The notes under the pieces: generated by a model
Told to the model about the DNA's origin: nothing
Databases searched by the model: none
The model's input: only the letters and a program-made list of their open reading frames with translations
Source: Polyangiaceae bacterium
Lineage (GTDB): Bacteria > Myxococcota_A > Polyangia > Polyangiales > Polyangiaceae
Assembly (NCBI GenBank): GCA_025353725.1
Contig: JANXOF010000065.1
Coordinates: 1-64,000, forward strand
Length of the DNA: 64,000 bases
Direction: 5' to 3'
Shown here: positions 26,096 through 34,952 of the stretch, piece after piece
How the letters are laid out: the number at the start of each line of letters is the position of its first letter
Position numbering within the stretch: the stretch's first letter is position 1
Position numbers and translations under genes: made by a program

Positions 26096-26794
26096 CTACA
26101 TGTGAAAAAAGCGAGCGAGAAGCCGCGCGCCTTCTCGTTGGCTCTTTTCAGGGTGAAACTGGACGCCATGCACGGCGCCGTGCGCTACGATTGTCGTGAA
26201 CTGTTCGCGTCCGTACGTGGTCGTACCTACCGTGACCGAAGGGTCGGCAGGCTCAGCGATATAGCTATGGGCGAAGTAGAAATGACGCGGCGGTTCGCCC
26301 GCGCGTTCGACCGTATTCCACCCCATATGCGGAAGCGCACACGGCAGCGACGTCTCCGGGTCGACCCCCGGAGCGAGGCGTTTGACATGACCGCGAAAAA
26401 CGCCGAGACCGGGAACGCCGGGAGCTTCATCGCTCGACTCAAAGAGCACCTGCATGCCGATGCAGATGCCGAGAAACGGCCTTGCGCGTGCGATGTGCTC
26501 ACGCAGCGCATCACTCAAACCTCCCTCGATTCCACGAGCGAACGATCCGAAGGCACCTTGACCCGGCAGCACGACGAAGTCCGCATTTGCGACGACACGC
26601 GGGTCGCGGCTTACGTCAATCTCCCAAGACCGAACCGGCACGCGCGCTATCGGCAGAGCAGATTCGGCGGAAGCGGAAGCGGAAGCGGAAGCGAAAAGCG
26701 AAGGCGAGTCAGCGGCTGTTTCGGTGGCCCGCGCGAGGGCACGCACGACACTCCGCACGTTTCCTACCCCGGGGTCGCAGACAACGACGCGCAT
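26096..26794 (-). CDS. hisH: Imidazole glycerol phosphate synthase, glutamine amidotransferase subunit
   Basis: A 232-residue class I glutamine amidotransferase. The catalytic Cys is in FLGICIGMQVLFESS, and the His/Glu pair in VHGVQFHPEKSQ; PGQGAF and YFAHSYI are the other family marks. Compared with usual HisH it carries about 20 extra residues after ALARATE, a Ser/Ala low-complexity piece (LFASASASASAE) encoded by a hexanucleotide repeat at 26668-26691. The insert lies before the first core strand and need not harm activity. Adjacent to hisA. Confidence 0.93.
   Translation of the reverse strand: MRVVVCDPGVGNVRSVVRALARATETAADSPSLFASASASASAESALPIARVPVRSWEIDVSRDPRVVANADFVVLPGQGAFGSFARGIEGGLSDALREHIARARPFLGICIGMQVLFESSDEAPGVPGLGVFRGHVKRLAPGVDPETSLPCALPHMGWNTVERAGEPPRHFYFAHSYIAEPADPSVTVGTTTYGREQFTTIVAHGAVHGVQFHPEKSQREGARLLARFFHM
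26668..26691. repeat. Hexanucleotide tandem repeat (CGGAAG)x4 inside hisH
   Basis: Four perfect CGGAAG units (plus strand) followed by degenerate ones (CGAAAAGCGAAGG). Each unit adds two residues (Ser-Ala) to HisH without changing frame, so copy number could vary harmlessly. Confidence 0.9.
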
Positions 26795-26866
26795 TAACGG
26801 AAGCTCATAGCATGCGTGTCTTGACCCGTGTTATTTCTGCCCGCAGCCCCAGGGGCGGAGGAATCC

Positions 26867-28192
26867 ATGAATCGTCGAAGCAGCGTTCTCGGTGCAGCTC
26901 TTGCGTTCGGAGTACTCGTCCCCGTTCTCGCCTCCGGGTGCGGGAAGGCGGGCGGCCTGGGCGGTCTCGCAAACGCGGTGCCAGGAGCCGGTGCGCTGGC
27001 GCCTTGCCCTGATCTCTCGAAGCCCGAGTCGATCCTCGCGTTCGACTTCGCGAGCCATTTCAAGATTAGCGCCGTGGCCGGCGCCAAACTCAAAGCGTCG
27101 ACGGCGGCGGCCGTCGAACTGAAGGGGTTGTCTGACCAGATCGACGCCGACCTGAAGGCTGGCTGCGGAGGTCTCGCGAAGGATCTGGGCGCGGCCGGCG
27201 AGTTCAAGGACGGCAAAGGCGCATGCGATGCGGCGATCAAAGCGATTGGCGACGCGAAAGCAAAGTTTGGCGCGAACGCGAAGGTCGCCCTCGTCGTAAA
27301 AGCACCGAAGTGTCACGCGGACCTCGACGTCTATGCCGACTGCGCGGGCAAGTGCGATGTCTCCGCGACGGGCGGAAAGGTCAACGTCGAATGTGAGCCA
27401 GGAAAGCTCTCCGGCAAGTGCGATGCCCAGTGCGAGGGGTCGTGCGACGTGCAAGCGGCTGCAAAGTGCGACGGAACATGTTCGGGAACATGCGATGCCG
27501 AGCTCAAAGCTTCGTGCTCCGGGAAGTGCAACGGCAAATGCGACGGCAAAGACTCAAAAGGGGCATGCGCGGGCACGTGCGAAGGCAAGTGCGAGGGCGG
27601 CACCATTCAAGGCGAGTGCAAAGGCAAGTGCGGCGGAGAGTGCAAGTTAAAGGCGTCCGCGAAGTGCGGCGGAACCTGCACGGGAAAGTGTACGGCCGAA
27701 TTCAAAGAGCCTAAGTGTGCAGGGGAGATCACTCCGCCCAAAGTCAGTGCAGACTGCAAGGCGCATTGCGACGCGAGCGCCTCTGCGAAGCTCGAATGCA
27801 CGCCGGCGCAGGTCGGAGTTACGGCGACGGGCGCGGCCGATGTCAAGGCGTTTGCGACCTACAAAGCGGCGATGGAGAAGCACCTTCCGCTCGTGCTGAA
27901 AGTTTCGGTCGGCATGGGCGACCGAGTCGGGAAAGTCGCCGGTAATGGGAAAGCCGTGATTGAGGGAACGGTTTCGAGCATGAGCGAAATCGCAGGCTCT
28001 GCGGGCGGGCAAGCCGCCCTCGTGACGGGACAGCTCACGGCTTGTTTGGGCGATACGTTTAAAGGAGCTATCGCGGCAGCCGGAAGCCTTCAAGCCAACG
28101 TGAGTGTTTCGGCGAGCGTTTCGGCGAGCGCAAAGGGTAGCGCCGGTGGCGGGGCCAAAGGGGCCACCGGCATGAGTCTCTATCCGCAGTGA
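26867..28192 (+). CDS. Cysteine-rich repeat lipoprotein (first of two)
   Basis: A 441-residue lipoprotein from ATG 26867, which has GGAGG nine bases upstream. The leader ends in the lipobox VLASGC. Residues about 40-160 form a helical N-domain (CPDLSKPESILAFDFASHF). A middle section of about 150 residues is made of cysteine repeats of the type C-x-G-x-C-x-G-x-C (CDGTCSGTCDAELKASC, CSGKCNGKCDGK). The C-domain is helical and Ala/Ser-rich. The repeats could be disulfide-bonded or bind metal. A tandem paralogue follows 32 bp later. Database entries of this type have often been given unrelated enzyme names; no enzyme function is supported. Confidence 0.85.
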   Translation: MNRRSSVLGAALAFGVLVPVLASGCGKAGGLGGLANAVPGAGALAPCPDLSKPESILAFDFASHFKISAVAGAKLKASTAAAVELKGLSDQIDADLKAGCGGLAKDLGAAGEFKDGKGACDAAIKAIGDAKAKFGANAKVALVVKAPKCHADLDVYADCAGKCDVSATGGKVNVECEPGKLSGKCDAQCEGSCDVQAAAKCDGTCSGTCDAELKASCSGKCNGKCDGKDSKGACAGTCEGKCEGGTIQGECKGKCGGECKLKASAKCGGTCTGKCTAEFKEPKCAGEITPPKVSADCKAHCDASASAKLECTPAQVGVTATGAADVKAFATYKAAMEKHLPLVLKVSVGMGDRVGKVAGNGKAVIEGTVSSMSEIAGSAGGQAALVTGQLTACLGDTFKGAIAAAGSLQANVSVSASVSASAKGSAGGGAKGATGMSLYPQ

Positions 28193-28224
28193 TCGGCCTA
28201 GGCTCGGCGGGAGACATAGACCGA

Positions 28225-29502
28225 GTGAATGGAATGGGAAAACGACGCCACGGCGGCTGCGTGGTCGCTTTGGTCGTCGTGTCGTGCGCCGTCTGCGTCG
28301 CGTGTTCGGCGTCTCACCCAAAGGCTGTAAACGTCGCGCCGGCGGTGCCGTCACGCTGCCCTGATTTGGCCAAAGCCGAGGAGCTCGCGGCGTTCGACTT
28401 TGCTTCGGAGTTCGGACTTGCGCGCGGCGCAGGCGATGTGTTGAAGGCCGCTGCACTTGCGTCCATGGAGCTCGGCTTGCTCGACGAGAAGCTCGACGCT
28501 GAGCTCGGGATCGCATGTTCACAAATCGCGCATGATCTCGGTGACAAGGGCGACTGGAGAAGCGGGAATGAGGCGTGCGCGGCGGCGGTGGCCGCTGTGC
28601 ATGAGGCTCGTGAAAAACTCGACCGCAAAGCAACCGTGCGGCTGGTCGTCCGCGCTCCTGTTTGCCTCGCCTCGGCCAGCTTTACGACCAAGTGCGCGAG
28701 CCTGTGCGACTCCTCTGCGCCTGCCGATCGCTTGAAGATTGCCTGCGAGCAAAAGGCAGGACGGTGCGACGGCACGTGCAGCGGTGTCTGTGAGACGAGC
28801 GCACCGACGCGCTGCGCGGGGGCTTGCAACGGCTCCTGTGAGGGCGTGATGCAAGGTCGATGCGGCGGTCGTTGCAAAGGGACGTGCGACGGCAAGTTCG
28901 CCTCGGGCGCGTGCCAAGGACGCTGCGTCGGGACCTGCGAGAACGGACCGATGGAGGGGGAATGCAAGGGTGCGTGTCGCGGCTCGTGTACTCGCGCGCC
29001 TCCGGGGATTTGCGATGGCCTTTGCGCGGGAACGTGCAGCGTTGAACTCAGTGACGCGAAGTGTTCGGGTACGCTTACCCCGCCGGATGTGAGCGCTCCG
29101 TGCCGCACGCGCTGCGACCTCGCCTTGGTCAACCACACCGACTGTTCAACGCCTCATGTGGGCCTTGTGATTACCGGGGCGCCGCCGCGAGATCGCGAAC
29201 GGGTGGAGGCCATGACGATCTCGGTAGCGAAGTCGTATCCCGCACTGCTGAAGATTCTGTTCGAGGTGGGTGAGGCGGCTCGCTCGCGAACGCTTGAGGC
29301 GCAAGAGCTGCTCGCGAGCACACGTCGGACGTTCGCGTCTCGCGTATCCGGTGTTAAGCGGACTGAAGCGTCTGCGCAGACGGTAGAAACACAGCTCACG
29401 ACCTGTTTTGGCGAGGCATTCAAGAATGCTGAGTTGGCCGCAACGCGCGTGATGGCGAGCGTCGACCAGGCGCAAGGTATTCGTGACGAACTCACGAAGT
29501 AG
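28225..29502 (+). CDS. Cysteine-rich repeat lipoprotein (second of two)
   Basis: A 425-residue paralogue of the preceding gene. Start GTG 28225, with GGGAG upstream; ATG 28234 is an alternative. The lipobox is VCVACS. The same layout appears: CPDLAKAEELAAFDFASEFG, a cysteine repeat block (CDGTCSGVCETSAPTRCAG, CGGRCKGTCDGK), then PPDVSAPC and a helical C-domain with QTVETQLTTCFGEAFKNAE matching QLTACLGDTFKGA in the first protein. Sequence identity is moderate, so the duplication is old. The spacing suggests cotranscription. Function unknown; a surface or periplasmic partner pair is plausible. Confidence 0.85.
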   Translation: MNGMGKRRHGGCVVALVVVSCAVCVACSASHPKAVNVAPAVPSRCPDLAKAEELAAFDFASEFGLARGAGDVLKAAALASMELGLLDEKLDAELGIACSQIAHDLGDKGDWRSGNEACAAAVAAVHEAREKLDRKATVRLVVRAPVCLASASFTTKCASLCDSSAPADRLKIACEQKAGRCDGTCSGVCETSAPTRCAGACNGSCEGVMQGRCGGRCKGTCDGKFASGACQGRCVGTCENGPMEGECKGACRGSCTRAPPGICDGLCAGTCSVELSDAKCSGTLTPPDVSAPCRTRCDLALVNHTDCSTPHVGLVITGAPPRDRERVEAMTISVAKSYPALLKILFEVGEAARSRTLEAQELLASTRRTFASRVSGVKRTEASAQTVETQLTTCFGEAFKNAELAATRVMASVDQAQGIRDELTK

Positions 29503-29508
29503 ACAACT

Positions 29509-29910
29509 CTACGGATGATGAACGCCAAGATAAGCGTCGGCTTTTAGGATGAAGCCGTCAGCGTCGGCGAAGGCGGCGTCGAGGATCTCGGTGGTCGCGT
29601 CAAACGCACGCTCGTAGTCCGCCATGTCACGATACGTCGCGAGGCGCGCCAGACCTGCGGCGTCCGAGGCATTAAATCCGGCAGCACTTAGGTGAGTAAG
29701 AAGCAGGCCGGGCAGCGATCGATGACGGCGTGGCTCGACGCCTTCGGTCAACAGCAGCGCTGTCGCGTGGTGAAAGACGGCATAGTAGAGGCGACTTAGC
29801 GCGTCGTTTTGCATGCCTAAACCGCGCAACGCAGACGCCGCGGCATAGGATTTTTTGCCGTGGCCGACTTCGCGAGCGACGGCGTCGCGCCGCGCTTCTT
29901 CATGTGTCAA
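29509..29910 (-). CDS. HEPN-domain protein, toxin-type partner
   Basis: A 133-residue helical HEPN-fold protein. RLYYAVFHHATALLL and HRSLPGLLLTHLS are the core helices, and YRDMADYERAF matches the late motif of this HEPN branch. The sharp RxxxxH nuclease motif of HepT is not evident, so RNase activity is uncertain. Its start overlaps the nucleotidyltransferase gene by four bases (ATGA, 29907-29910), so the two are expressed as a unit. The pair is expected to be a HEPN/MNT module, toxin-antitoxin or otherwise. It is convergent with the lipoprotein gene ending at 29502. Confidence 0.8.
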   Translation of the reverse strand: MTHEEARRDAVAREVGHGKKSYAAASALRGLGMQNDALSRLYYAVFHHATALLLTEGVEPRRHRSLPGLLLTHLSAAGFNASDAAGLARLATYRDMADYERAFDATTEILDAAFADADGFILKADAYLGVHHP

Positions 29911-30236
29911 ATCCGCTCTCCCTCGCGCTCGACTTCCGCCATAAAACGCCGCCCCGGCGCATGCGGGGTAAATCGCTCCGAGGCCATGGGCAACGGCGCA
30001 AGTCCGATTCCGGTTTCCAGGCGTAGGCTCGTCGTGATGTCGGTCACGACAGCTACCTCGGACGGTTGGAGTTCGCGTATCAATACGAGAACATCGACAT
30101 CCGATTCCTCGTTTGCTTCGCCGCGAGCGTACGAGCCGAAGAGGCGCACTTCGTGAAACCGAAACTCAAAATGTGCTCGAAGGCGGTTCGAGAGCTCGAC
30201 GAGAACGGGCCGTAGATGCGCAGGGAGCACGCACAA
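29907..30236 (-). CDS. MNT-type nucleotidyltransferase
   Basis: A 109-residue minimal nucleotidyltransferase. VRLFGSYARGEANEESDVDVLV gives the GSxxRG and DxD metal motifs intact. In HEPN/MNT pairs the MNT protein modifies or neutralises the HEPN partner, which here overlaps by four bases downstream. Unlike the ruined MntA-HepT module at 5.6-6.2 kb, both genes are open and motifs complete. The start at 30236 is preceded by a hairpin at 30268-30294 that ends the argB transcript. Confidence 0.85.
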   Translation of the reverse strand: MCVLPAHLRPVLVELSNRLRAHFEFRFHEVRLFGSYARGEANEESDVDVLVLIRELQPSEVAVVTDITTSLRLETGIGLAPLPMASERFTPHAPGRRFMAEVEREGERI

Positions 30237-30267
30237 GAGCTAGCAGGTAGAAGCGGATTTCGTAAGT

Positions 30268-30294
30268 CCTAGCGAGTCTTCGAGCCTCGCTAGG
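30268..30294 (-). terminator. Hairpin between argB and the MNT gene
   Basis: CCTAGCGAG (30268-30276) pairs perfectly with CTCGCTAGG (30286-30294). It lies 12 bp after the argB stop and before the next gene on the same strand. The T-run is poor, so it may be a Rho-dependent or stabilising hairpin. Confidence 0.55.
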
Positions 30295-30305
30295 CGTACT
30301 CACGT

Positions 30306-31148
30306 CTACGCGATGAGCACCGTGCCGACCGTGCCGGGGTCTTTGACCGCGCGCGTAAGGTCGCCACGCGAAAGCTTGCCCACGATATGAATCGCGTGAA
30401 CGCCTTGGGCGATGGCCGCGAACGACTCTTCGAGCTTCGGGATCATACCTTTGGTGACGACGCCCTCCCCGACCGCGCGTTTGCCCTCGGCCAGCGTGAG
30501 GCGCTCGATGCGCGATGACGGGTCGTTGATGTCGCGCATGACACCGGGGACATCGGTGACGAGCACAAGGGCGCGAGCGTCGAGACGGATCGCGACTTGG
30601 TTCGCCACAGCATCGGCGTTGATGTTGAAGACCCCGCCGTGTTCATCGGCCCCAAGGCAGGCGAGGACGGGCACGTAGCCCGCGTCGATCAGGAGCGCGA
30701 GGAGCGCGGCGTTGACTCCGACGACGTCTCCGACGAATCCGAAATCGACGGGTTCAGGACCGCCGCCAGTGACGACGGTGGGGGGCCTGCGACGGGCCAA
30801 GATCGCGTTCGAACTCGCGCCACTCAGGCCGACGGGTTGAGCGCCGGCCGCGAGAAGCGCGCCGCAGAGGTCGACGTTGACTTGGCCGGCGACGCTCATT
30901 TTCATCACGTCGAGCGTGTCTTGGTCGGTGACACGGCGGCCGCCGACAATCACGGGCGTTTGACCGAGTCGCCTTTGAAGCGCTGTCGCCTGTGGACCGC
31001 CGCCGTGCACCAGCGCGATGGGCGTGCCCGCTTCACGCATCTCTCGGATATCTGACGCGAGCGCCGCCATGTAAGGTCCTTGGACGACCTCGCCACCGAG
31101 TTTGATAACGACCGGGCCTTTACCCCCCTTCGTGATAGTGCCGCTCAT
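30306..31148 (-). CDS. argB: Acetylglutamate kinase
   Basis: A 280-residue amino acid kinase that phosphorylates N-acetylglutamate in arginine synthesis. VVIKLGGEVVQ holds the catalytic Lys; ALVHGGGPQATAL and VGGRRVTDQDTLDV are substrate loops, and VFNINADAVA and VLVTDVPGVM belong to the nucleotide-binding half; TKGMIPKLE has the second Lys. Start chosen at ATG 31148, which overlaps the argC stop by four bases; a longer frame has an unlikely leader inside argC. Coupled translation with argC. Length agrees with the family. Confidence 0.94.
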   Translation of the reverse strand: MSGTITKGGKGPVVIKLGGEVVQGPYMAALASDIREMREAGTPIALVHGGGPQATALQRRLGQTPVIVGGRRVTDQDTLDVMKMSVAGQVNVDLCGALLAAGAQPVGLSGASSNAILARRRPPTVVTGGGPEPVDFGFVGDVVGVNAALLALLIDAGYVPVLACLGADEHGGVFNINADAVANQVAIRLDARALVLVTDVPGVMRDINDPSSRIERLTLAEGKRAVGEGVVTKGMIPKLEESFAAIAQGVHAIHIVGKLSRGDLTRAVKDPGTVGTVLIA

Positions 31149-32209
31149 GGCCAACCTCCTGGGTCCTCGAGCGAGGCGCGTTCGTCTATGCCCAACATGA
31201 GATTCATGGATTGAATGGCCTGCCCCGCGCCGCCTTTGATCAGGTTGTCGGTCGCGGCGAAGCACGCGATCACGCGCCTACCAGGCTCTGCCGCGTCAGC
31301 CCCGAATTGAATACCGATTTCGGCGAAGTTTGTCCCGCTCACGGCCGCGACCTCGGGGAGTCGCTTTCGAGGCACTCGGACGAACGGCTCGCGCGCGTAC
31401 GCGTCATTGTATAATGCACGTACATGATCGACCGTGGTCGTGTCGGGCACGTGGGCGAAGCACGTCGCAAAAATGCCTCGCGACAGCGGCGCGCTAATCG
31501 GAACGAAACGAATCGTCACCTTCGCTGCTCCGGCGTCTTCGAGCGTCTGCGCGATCTCGGGGATGTGTTGGTGATCGAGCGGCTTGTACGTCCGAAGGTT
31601 GACGGCGCGCACGGGGTGATGCGTCCCCGCCGTCGGGATAACGCCGCTCCCCGACGACCCCGTGATAGCCACGACCTCCACGGCGCCTTCGAGAAGGCCC
31701 GCGCGTGCGAGCGGCATGAGCGCGAGCTCGATCGTGGTTGCGAAACAACCCGGCGACGCCACGTAGCGCGCGTTCCGAATGGCCTCGCGGTTGAGTTCGG
31801 GAAGTCCGTAGACAAACGACGTGTCGGTCAGGTGCTCAGGGCAGGGGTGATCCGCGTGGTAATAAGCCTTGTAGACGGCCGCGTCGCGGAGGCGAAAGTC
31901 GCCCGAGAGATCCACGACGCGAGCGCCCGAGGCCATGAGCTCGGGCATTTTCGTCGCGCTGACCTTGTGCGGTAAGCCCAAAAGCACGACGTCCATGCCT
32001 GCCGCAGCCTCGGCCGGCGTGATTCCCTCGAATTTCAGGTCCGTTTGACCTTCGAGATGAGGGTGGGCGGCCTCGAGCCGTTCCCCAACGAAATCGACCG
32101 ACGCGACGCGCACAAGCTCGACGTCGGGATGAAGAAGTAACCGCCGCACGAGCTCTCCGCCGCCGTACCCACTGCCGCCGATGACAGCCGCCTTGAAACG
32201 CTTAGCCAT
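31145..32209 (-). CDS. argC: N-acetyl-gamma-glutamyl-phosphate reductase
   Basis: A 354-residue NADP-dependent reductase, the third step of arginine synthesis. N-terminal dinucleotide loop VIGGSGYGGGELVRRL; catalytic Cys in ASPGCFATTIELAL; GSSGSGVIPTAGTH, and the substrate segment HQHIPEI. All key residues are present and the length is normal. First gene of an argC-argB operon, overlapping argB by four bases. The promoter should lie in the gap 32210-32522. Confidence 0.95.
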   Translation of the reverse strand: MAKRFKAAVIGGSGYGGGELVRRLLLHPDVELVRVASVDFVGERLEAAHPHLEGQTDLKFEGITPAEAAAGMDVVLLGLPHKVSATKMPELMASGARVVDLSGDFRLRDAAVYKAYYHADHPCPEHLTDTSFVYGLPELNREAIRNARYVASPGCFATTIELALMPLARAGLLEGAVEVVAITGSSGSGVIPTAGTHHPVRAVNLRTYKPLDHQHIPEIAQTLEDAGAAKVTIRFVPISAPLSRGIFATCFAHVPDTTTVDHVRALYNDAYAREPFVRVPRKRLPEVAAVSGTNFAEIGIQFGADAAEPGRRVIACFAATDNLIKGGAGQAIQSMNLMLGIDERASLEDPGGWP

Positions 32210-32522
32210 GCGGGCACGCTAACCCAATGTGTCGTTCCGAGCACGCCTATCGAGCCCTAGCTAAACCGTCCGGGTGTCTCGACACTTGGGTAAGGAAGGA
32301 GGAAAACCGGTTGAGGCTCCTCCTGCCCCGCAAGCGCCCTGTCTTCGAGTCTCCGAGGTTTCCACGGCTCCCGTGCCGAGGGTACCGATACTCCCCGCTC
32401 ACCCGGAAGAGGCTTGGAAAGAAGGCGTCGAGACCCTGGTGGTGGTCCATTCAACAAGATGAGTGTACTATGCCTGCGCGAGACACGGGCTATGCTGTAT
32501 GCGTATGCCCGGGGAGCTTGGC
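32210..32522. other. Gap between argC and a lipoprotein gene
   Basis: About 310 bp with no supported gene, RNA or repeat. Frames crossing it look non-coding. It should contain the argC promoter, on the minus strand, and the end of the transcript entering from 32523; I cannot point to clear boxes or an ARG-box operator. Confidence 0.5.
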
Positions 32523-33791
32523 TTACGGAAACGTACGGTCGATGTAGTCCGCAACAAGTGCACTCTCGTTGATGACCCTTTGTGCGACACCCGCTTGGGT
32601 CTGAACGTGGCCAAACATCCGAAATACATAGCCCTTGTCGGCGAGATACTCTGACCGTGCCAAGGTTTTCCCTGGTGGCGCCTTGAACTGCACGTCCGCG
32701 ATTCCGACGCCGACGGGTCGGCTTTTGCCCTGGGATTGAGCCAGATGGCAACTCACGCAATCGGTGTTGGCGATCGTTTGCGACGTCGGATTTTCGACGC
32801 TGACACGCGCGCGTTCGGCTTTGATATGGAGCGGCCCATTCTTGTTCGTAAAGAACTCGCCACGGAATTCGGGCGAGAAATACAGATCGAGCGCGTTAGT
32901 CGTGGTCGGGATCGGTTGAAATGCGTTGGTTTCAAAATTTCCGCTATCAAACACTTGAACTTTTTCAGTGCCGCAGCCGGGCACTGCTGAGGGCGTGAGC
33001 TTGCCGCCGGCAACGACATTCTCGGAAAATGCCCAGCGCGTACCTTCGCCACGTGAAGTCGGCTCATCGCCGCCGAACACAGTGACTTTGCTGAGGCGCT
33101 TTTCGCCGGCAAAGGTCAGTACGAACTTTTTGAGGCGGAGCGCAAATTCGCCGCCGATACCCTCTTTTGCCATGGCGGGATGGACGTGGAGCACCCGTCC
33201 GGCGGTGGCCACTGAAGAGCTCGATTTGAGCGCGCGCAATTCGGCGACGGCCTGCACTGCCTCCGAAGCAGGAAGCTCAAATACCAGGTGCATGGCGTAG
33301 TCGAGCGCGCCGACTGAGGCCTTGTCGAAGTACCGGGCGAGGTCTGAAGTTACGTCGACCACGGGTTGCACGACGAGCCGAAGCTGTACTGTGCATGCGT
33401 TTGCATTGTTGGTGTGCGCCGCACACGGGTCAAAGCGAACCGCGACCACGCGCCAAGGCTCGTAAGGTTTTGCGAGTTCGAGGGCAGCTGTGTTCGCCAA
33501 CGGACGTTGGCTCGCAAGGGTGGCAAAAGCTCCCTCAAACATGACCTTCGTGAGCAATGCACCGTGTGGTCCTTGGTCGCTAAGACTCAGCATCTGGGCT
33601 CGCTCGCTTGCATTCCAAGCAATCGGAAACAGCAACGCAACGTCGTTGACGTCGAGTTTATTCGCCTGATCACGTGCGCTAACGTTGGAGTTGGCGCTGG
33701 TCGTTTCGGCGTTGCGCTCGGCGTCGGCAGAGCACGCCGTTGCAGCGACGGAGATCAGCAGAAGCATGGCGGAAAGGCGATGGGTGATCAT
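32523..33791 (-). CDS. Lipoprotein with a single c-type heme motif
   Basis: A 422-residue exported lipoprotein. The leader ends in VAATACSAD (lipobox). Much of the body is of unknown fold. Near residue 347 lies ANTDCVSCHLAQSQG, a CxxCH heme-attachment motif, and the C-terminal part (FRMFGHVQTQ) may supply a distal ligand. It may therefore be a monoheme cytochrome-like protein, or use the motif as a disulfide. No known neighbour in the pathway: argC is on one side, IS4 debris on the other. Function unknown. Confidence 0.75.
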   Translation of the reverse strand: MITHRLSAMLLLISVAATACSADAERNAETTSANSNVSARDQANKLDVNDVALLFPIAWNASERAQMLSLSDQGPHGALLTKVMFEGAFATLASQRPLANTAALELAKPYEPWRVVAVRFDPCAAHTNNANACTVQLRLVVQPVVDVTSDLARYFDKASVGALDYAMHLVFELPASEAVQAVAELRALKSSSSVATAGRVLHVHPAMAKEGIGGEFALRLKKFVLTFAGEKRLSKVTVFGGDEPTSRGEGTRWAFSENVVAGGKLTPSAVPGCGTEKVQVFDSGNFETNAFQPIPTTTNALDLYFSPEFRGEFFTNKNGPLHIKAERARVSVENPTSQTIANTDCVSCHLAQSQGKSRPVGVGIADVQFKAPPGKTLARSEYLADKGYVFRMFGHVQTQAGVAQRVINESALVADYIDRTFP

Positions 33792-33961
33792 ACAGGCAAC
33801 TCCAATGGTTAGGCCTGTACAACGATGTGCGAATCTCGTGCCGGGTCCGTGTTTCGCCGAACGTCGGCCAAGTACCCGGAACTACACGCGTACGGCAGCG
33901 AGGACCTGAGTCATGCGTGGCCCAGCGAGGTGGGTCGGTGTGCGGACCCTGACCCATCCCG

Positions 33962-34810
33962 TCATATGACGCCGCGGATTCCCTTGAAAGTTGCCTGATT
34001 GGAGACGATCTTCCCGAATGCCTTCATCCGTGGGCGAAGACGCTCCTCGAGCATGTTGGGAATCGCGCGATACCAATACGAACCGTGATTGAAGAGCGAC
34101 ATCGTCCGAGTCTTGACCGTGTTCGTCTTGAGGATGCGGTCGAGTCCGCAGGCCTCGCCCGCCGCGCCGAGCTGACTGAGCAAGGCCTGGGCGATGGCGG
34201 AGATGAAGAGCCGCCTGTCGCGGCGGTCGGCGCTGCGGATGTTCGTGGCCGACAAGCCCATGCCGAAGTGGTTGTCTTTAATGTCGCGGAACGTCTCTTC
34301 GATCGTGAAGCGACGAGCGTAACGCTGCACGATCTCGGCGGCCCCGAGGTCAACACGGTTCGTCGCGATGCACTACGACTCCTTCATGCCCTTCTGATGC
34401 TTTAGGACGACGGCGCCGATGGCGGTCTTTTCCTGAGTGATGCTCACGTCGCGAAGCATCTTTGCATACCCGCTCGACGGCACCCAATCCGACGCAGGCT
34501 TGCCCTCTCCGTAGTGCGTCACTGTGGTGTTCTGCTTGAATCGAATGGCATACGACCAACCGATCGTGTCGAAATACGCGAAAAGCCGTTGGTCGCCGAA
34601 CCCACGGTCGGCGACCACCATGATGTCGACCCCCTTCGACAGGATCTCATGCAGCCGGTTGATGACCAAAAGCTCCCAGTCACCACGGCGATTCTTCAGC
34701 TTGGACTTGTCGACGGTCTTCCGGATCAACGGCGTCGCTCGTCCGAGTGAGCTGACGAGGTAGAGGGCGATGGTCGAGCCACCAAGGCGGACTACCTGAC
34801 GCCGCAACAA
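33962..34810 (-). pseudogene. IS4-family transposase, truncated with internal amber stop
   Basis: One reading frame, interrupted by TAG at 34373-34375 (peptide ends KGMKES, resumes CIATNRVDLGAAEIV). Before the stop: the second Asp in MVVADRGFGDQRLF and FDTIGWSYAIRFKQ. After it: RYARRFTIEETFRDIKDNHF, the Y..R...E......K signature of IS4 with the catalytic Glu. The first catalytic Asp and the N-terminus are missing at 34810. With truncation plus stop it is dead. A 50-bp scrap of a second copy lies upstream at 34858. Confidence 0.85.
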
Positions 34811-34857
34811 GCGCTTATATGCTTGCAGGTCTCATACGCGCATTCCAGTGCCTGCCA

Positions 34858-34907
34858 GCCCCCGTCACCGTGGTGTCTTGCTTGAACCGAATTGCGTACG
34901 ACCAACC
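34858..34907 (-). mobile_element. Scrap of a second IS4 transposase copy
   Basis: On the minus strand this reads GWSYAIRFKQDTTVTGAGW, almost the same as FKQNTTVTHYG in the IS4 remnant at 34373-34810, but in a different place. Only about 17 codons match. It marks a second insertion or a rearranged duplicate directly next to the lipoprotein gene ending at 34953. Confidence 0.6.
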
Positions 34908-34952
34908 TTTTTTTGAGCGCGCTCAGGTGAGTGTCGCGCTCTCGTCGCTGGG

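Noticed and set aside
26831-28633. Long minus-strand frames opposite the Cys-rich lipoproteins
   Set aside because: They are antisense shadows of a codon-biased gene; the plus-strand genes have lipoboxes and ribosome sites.
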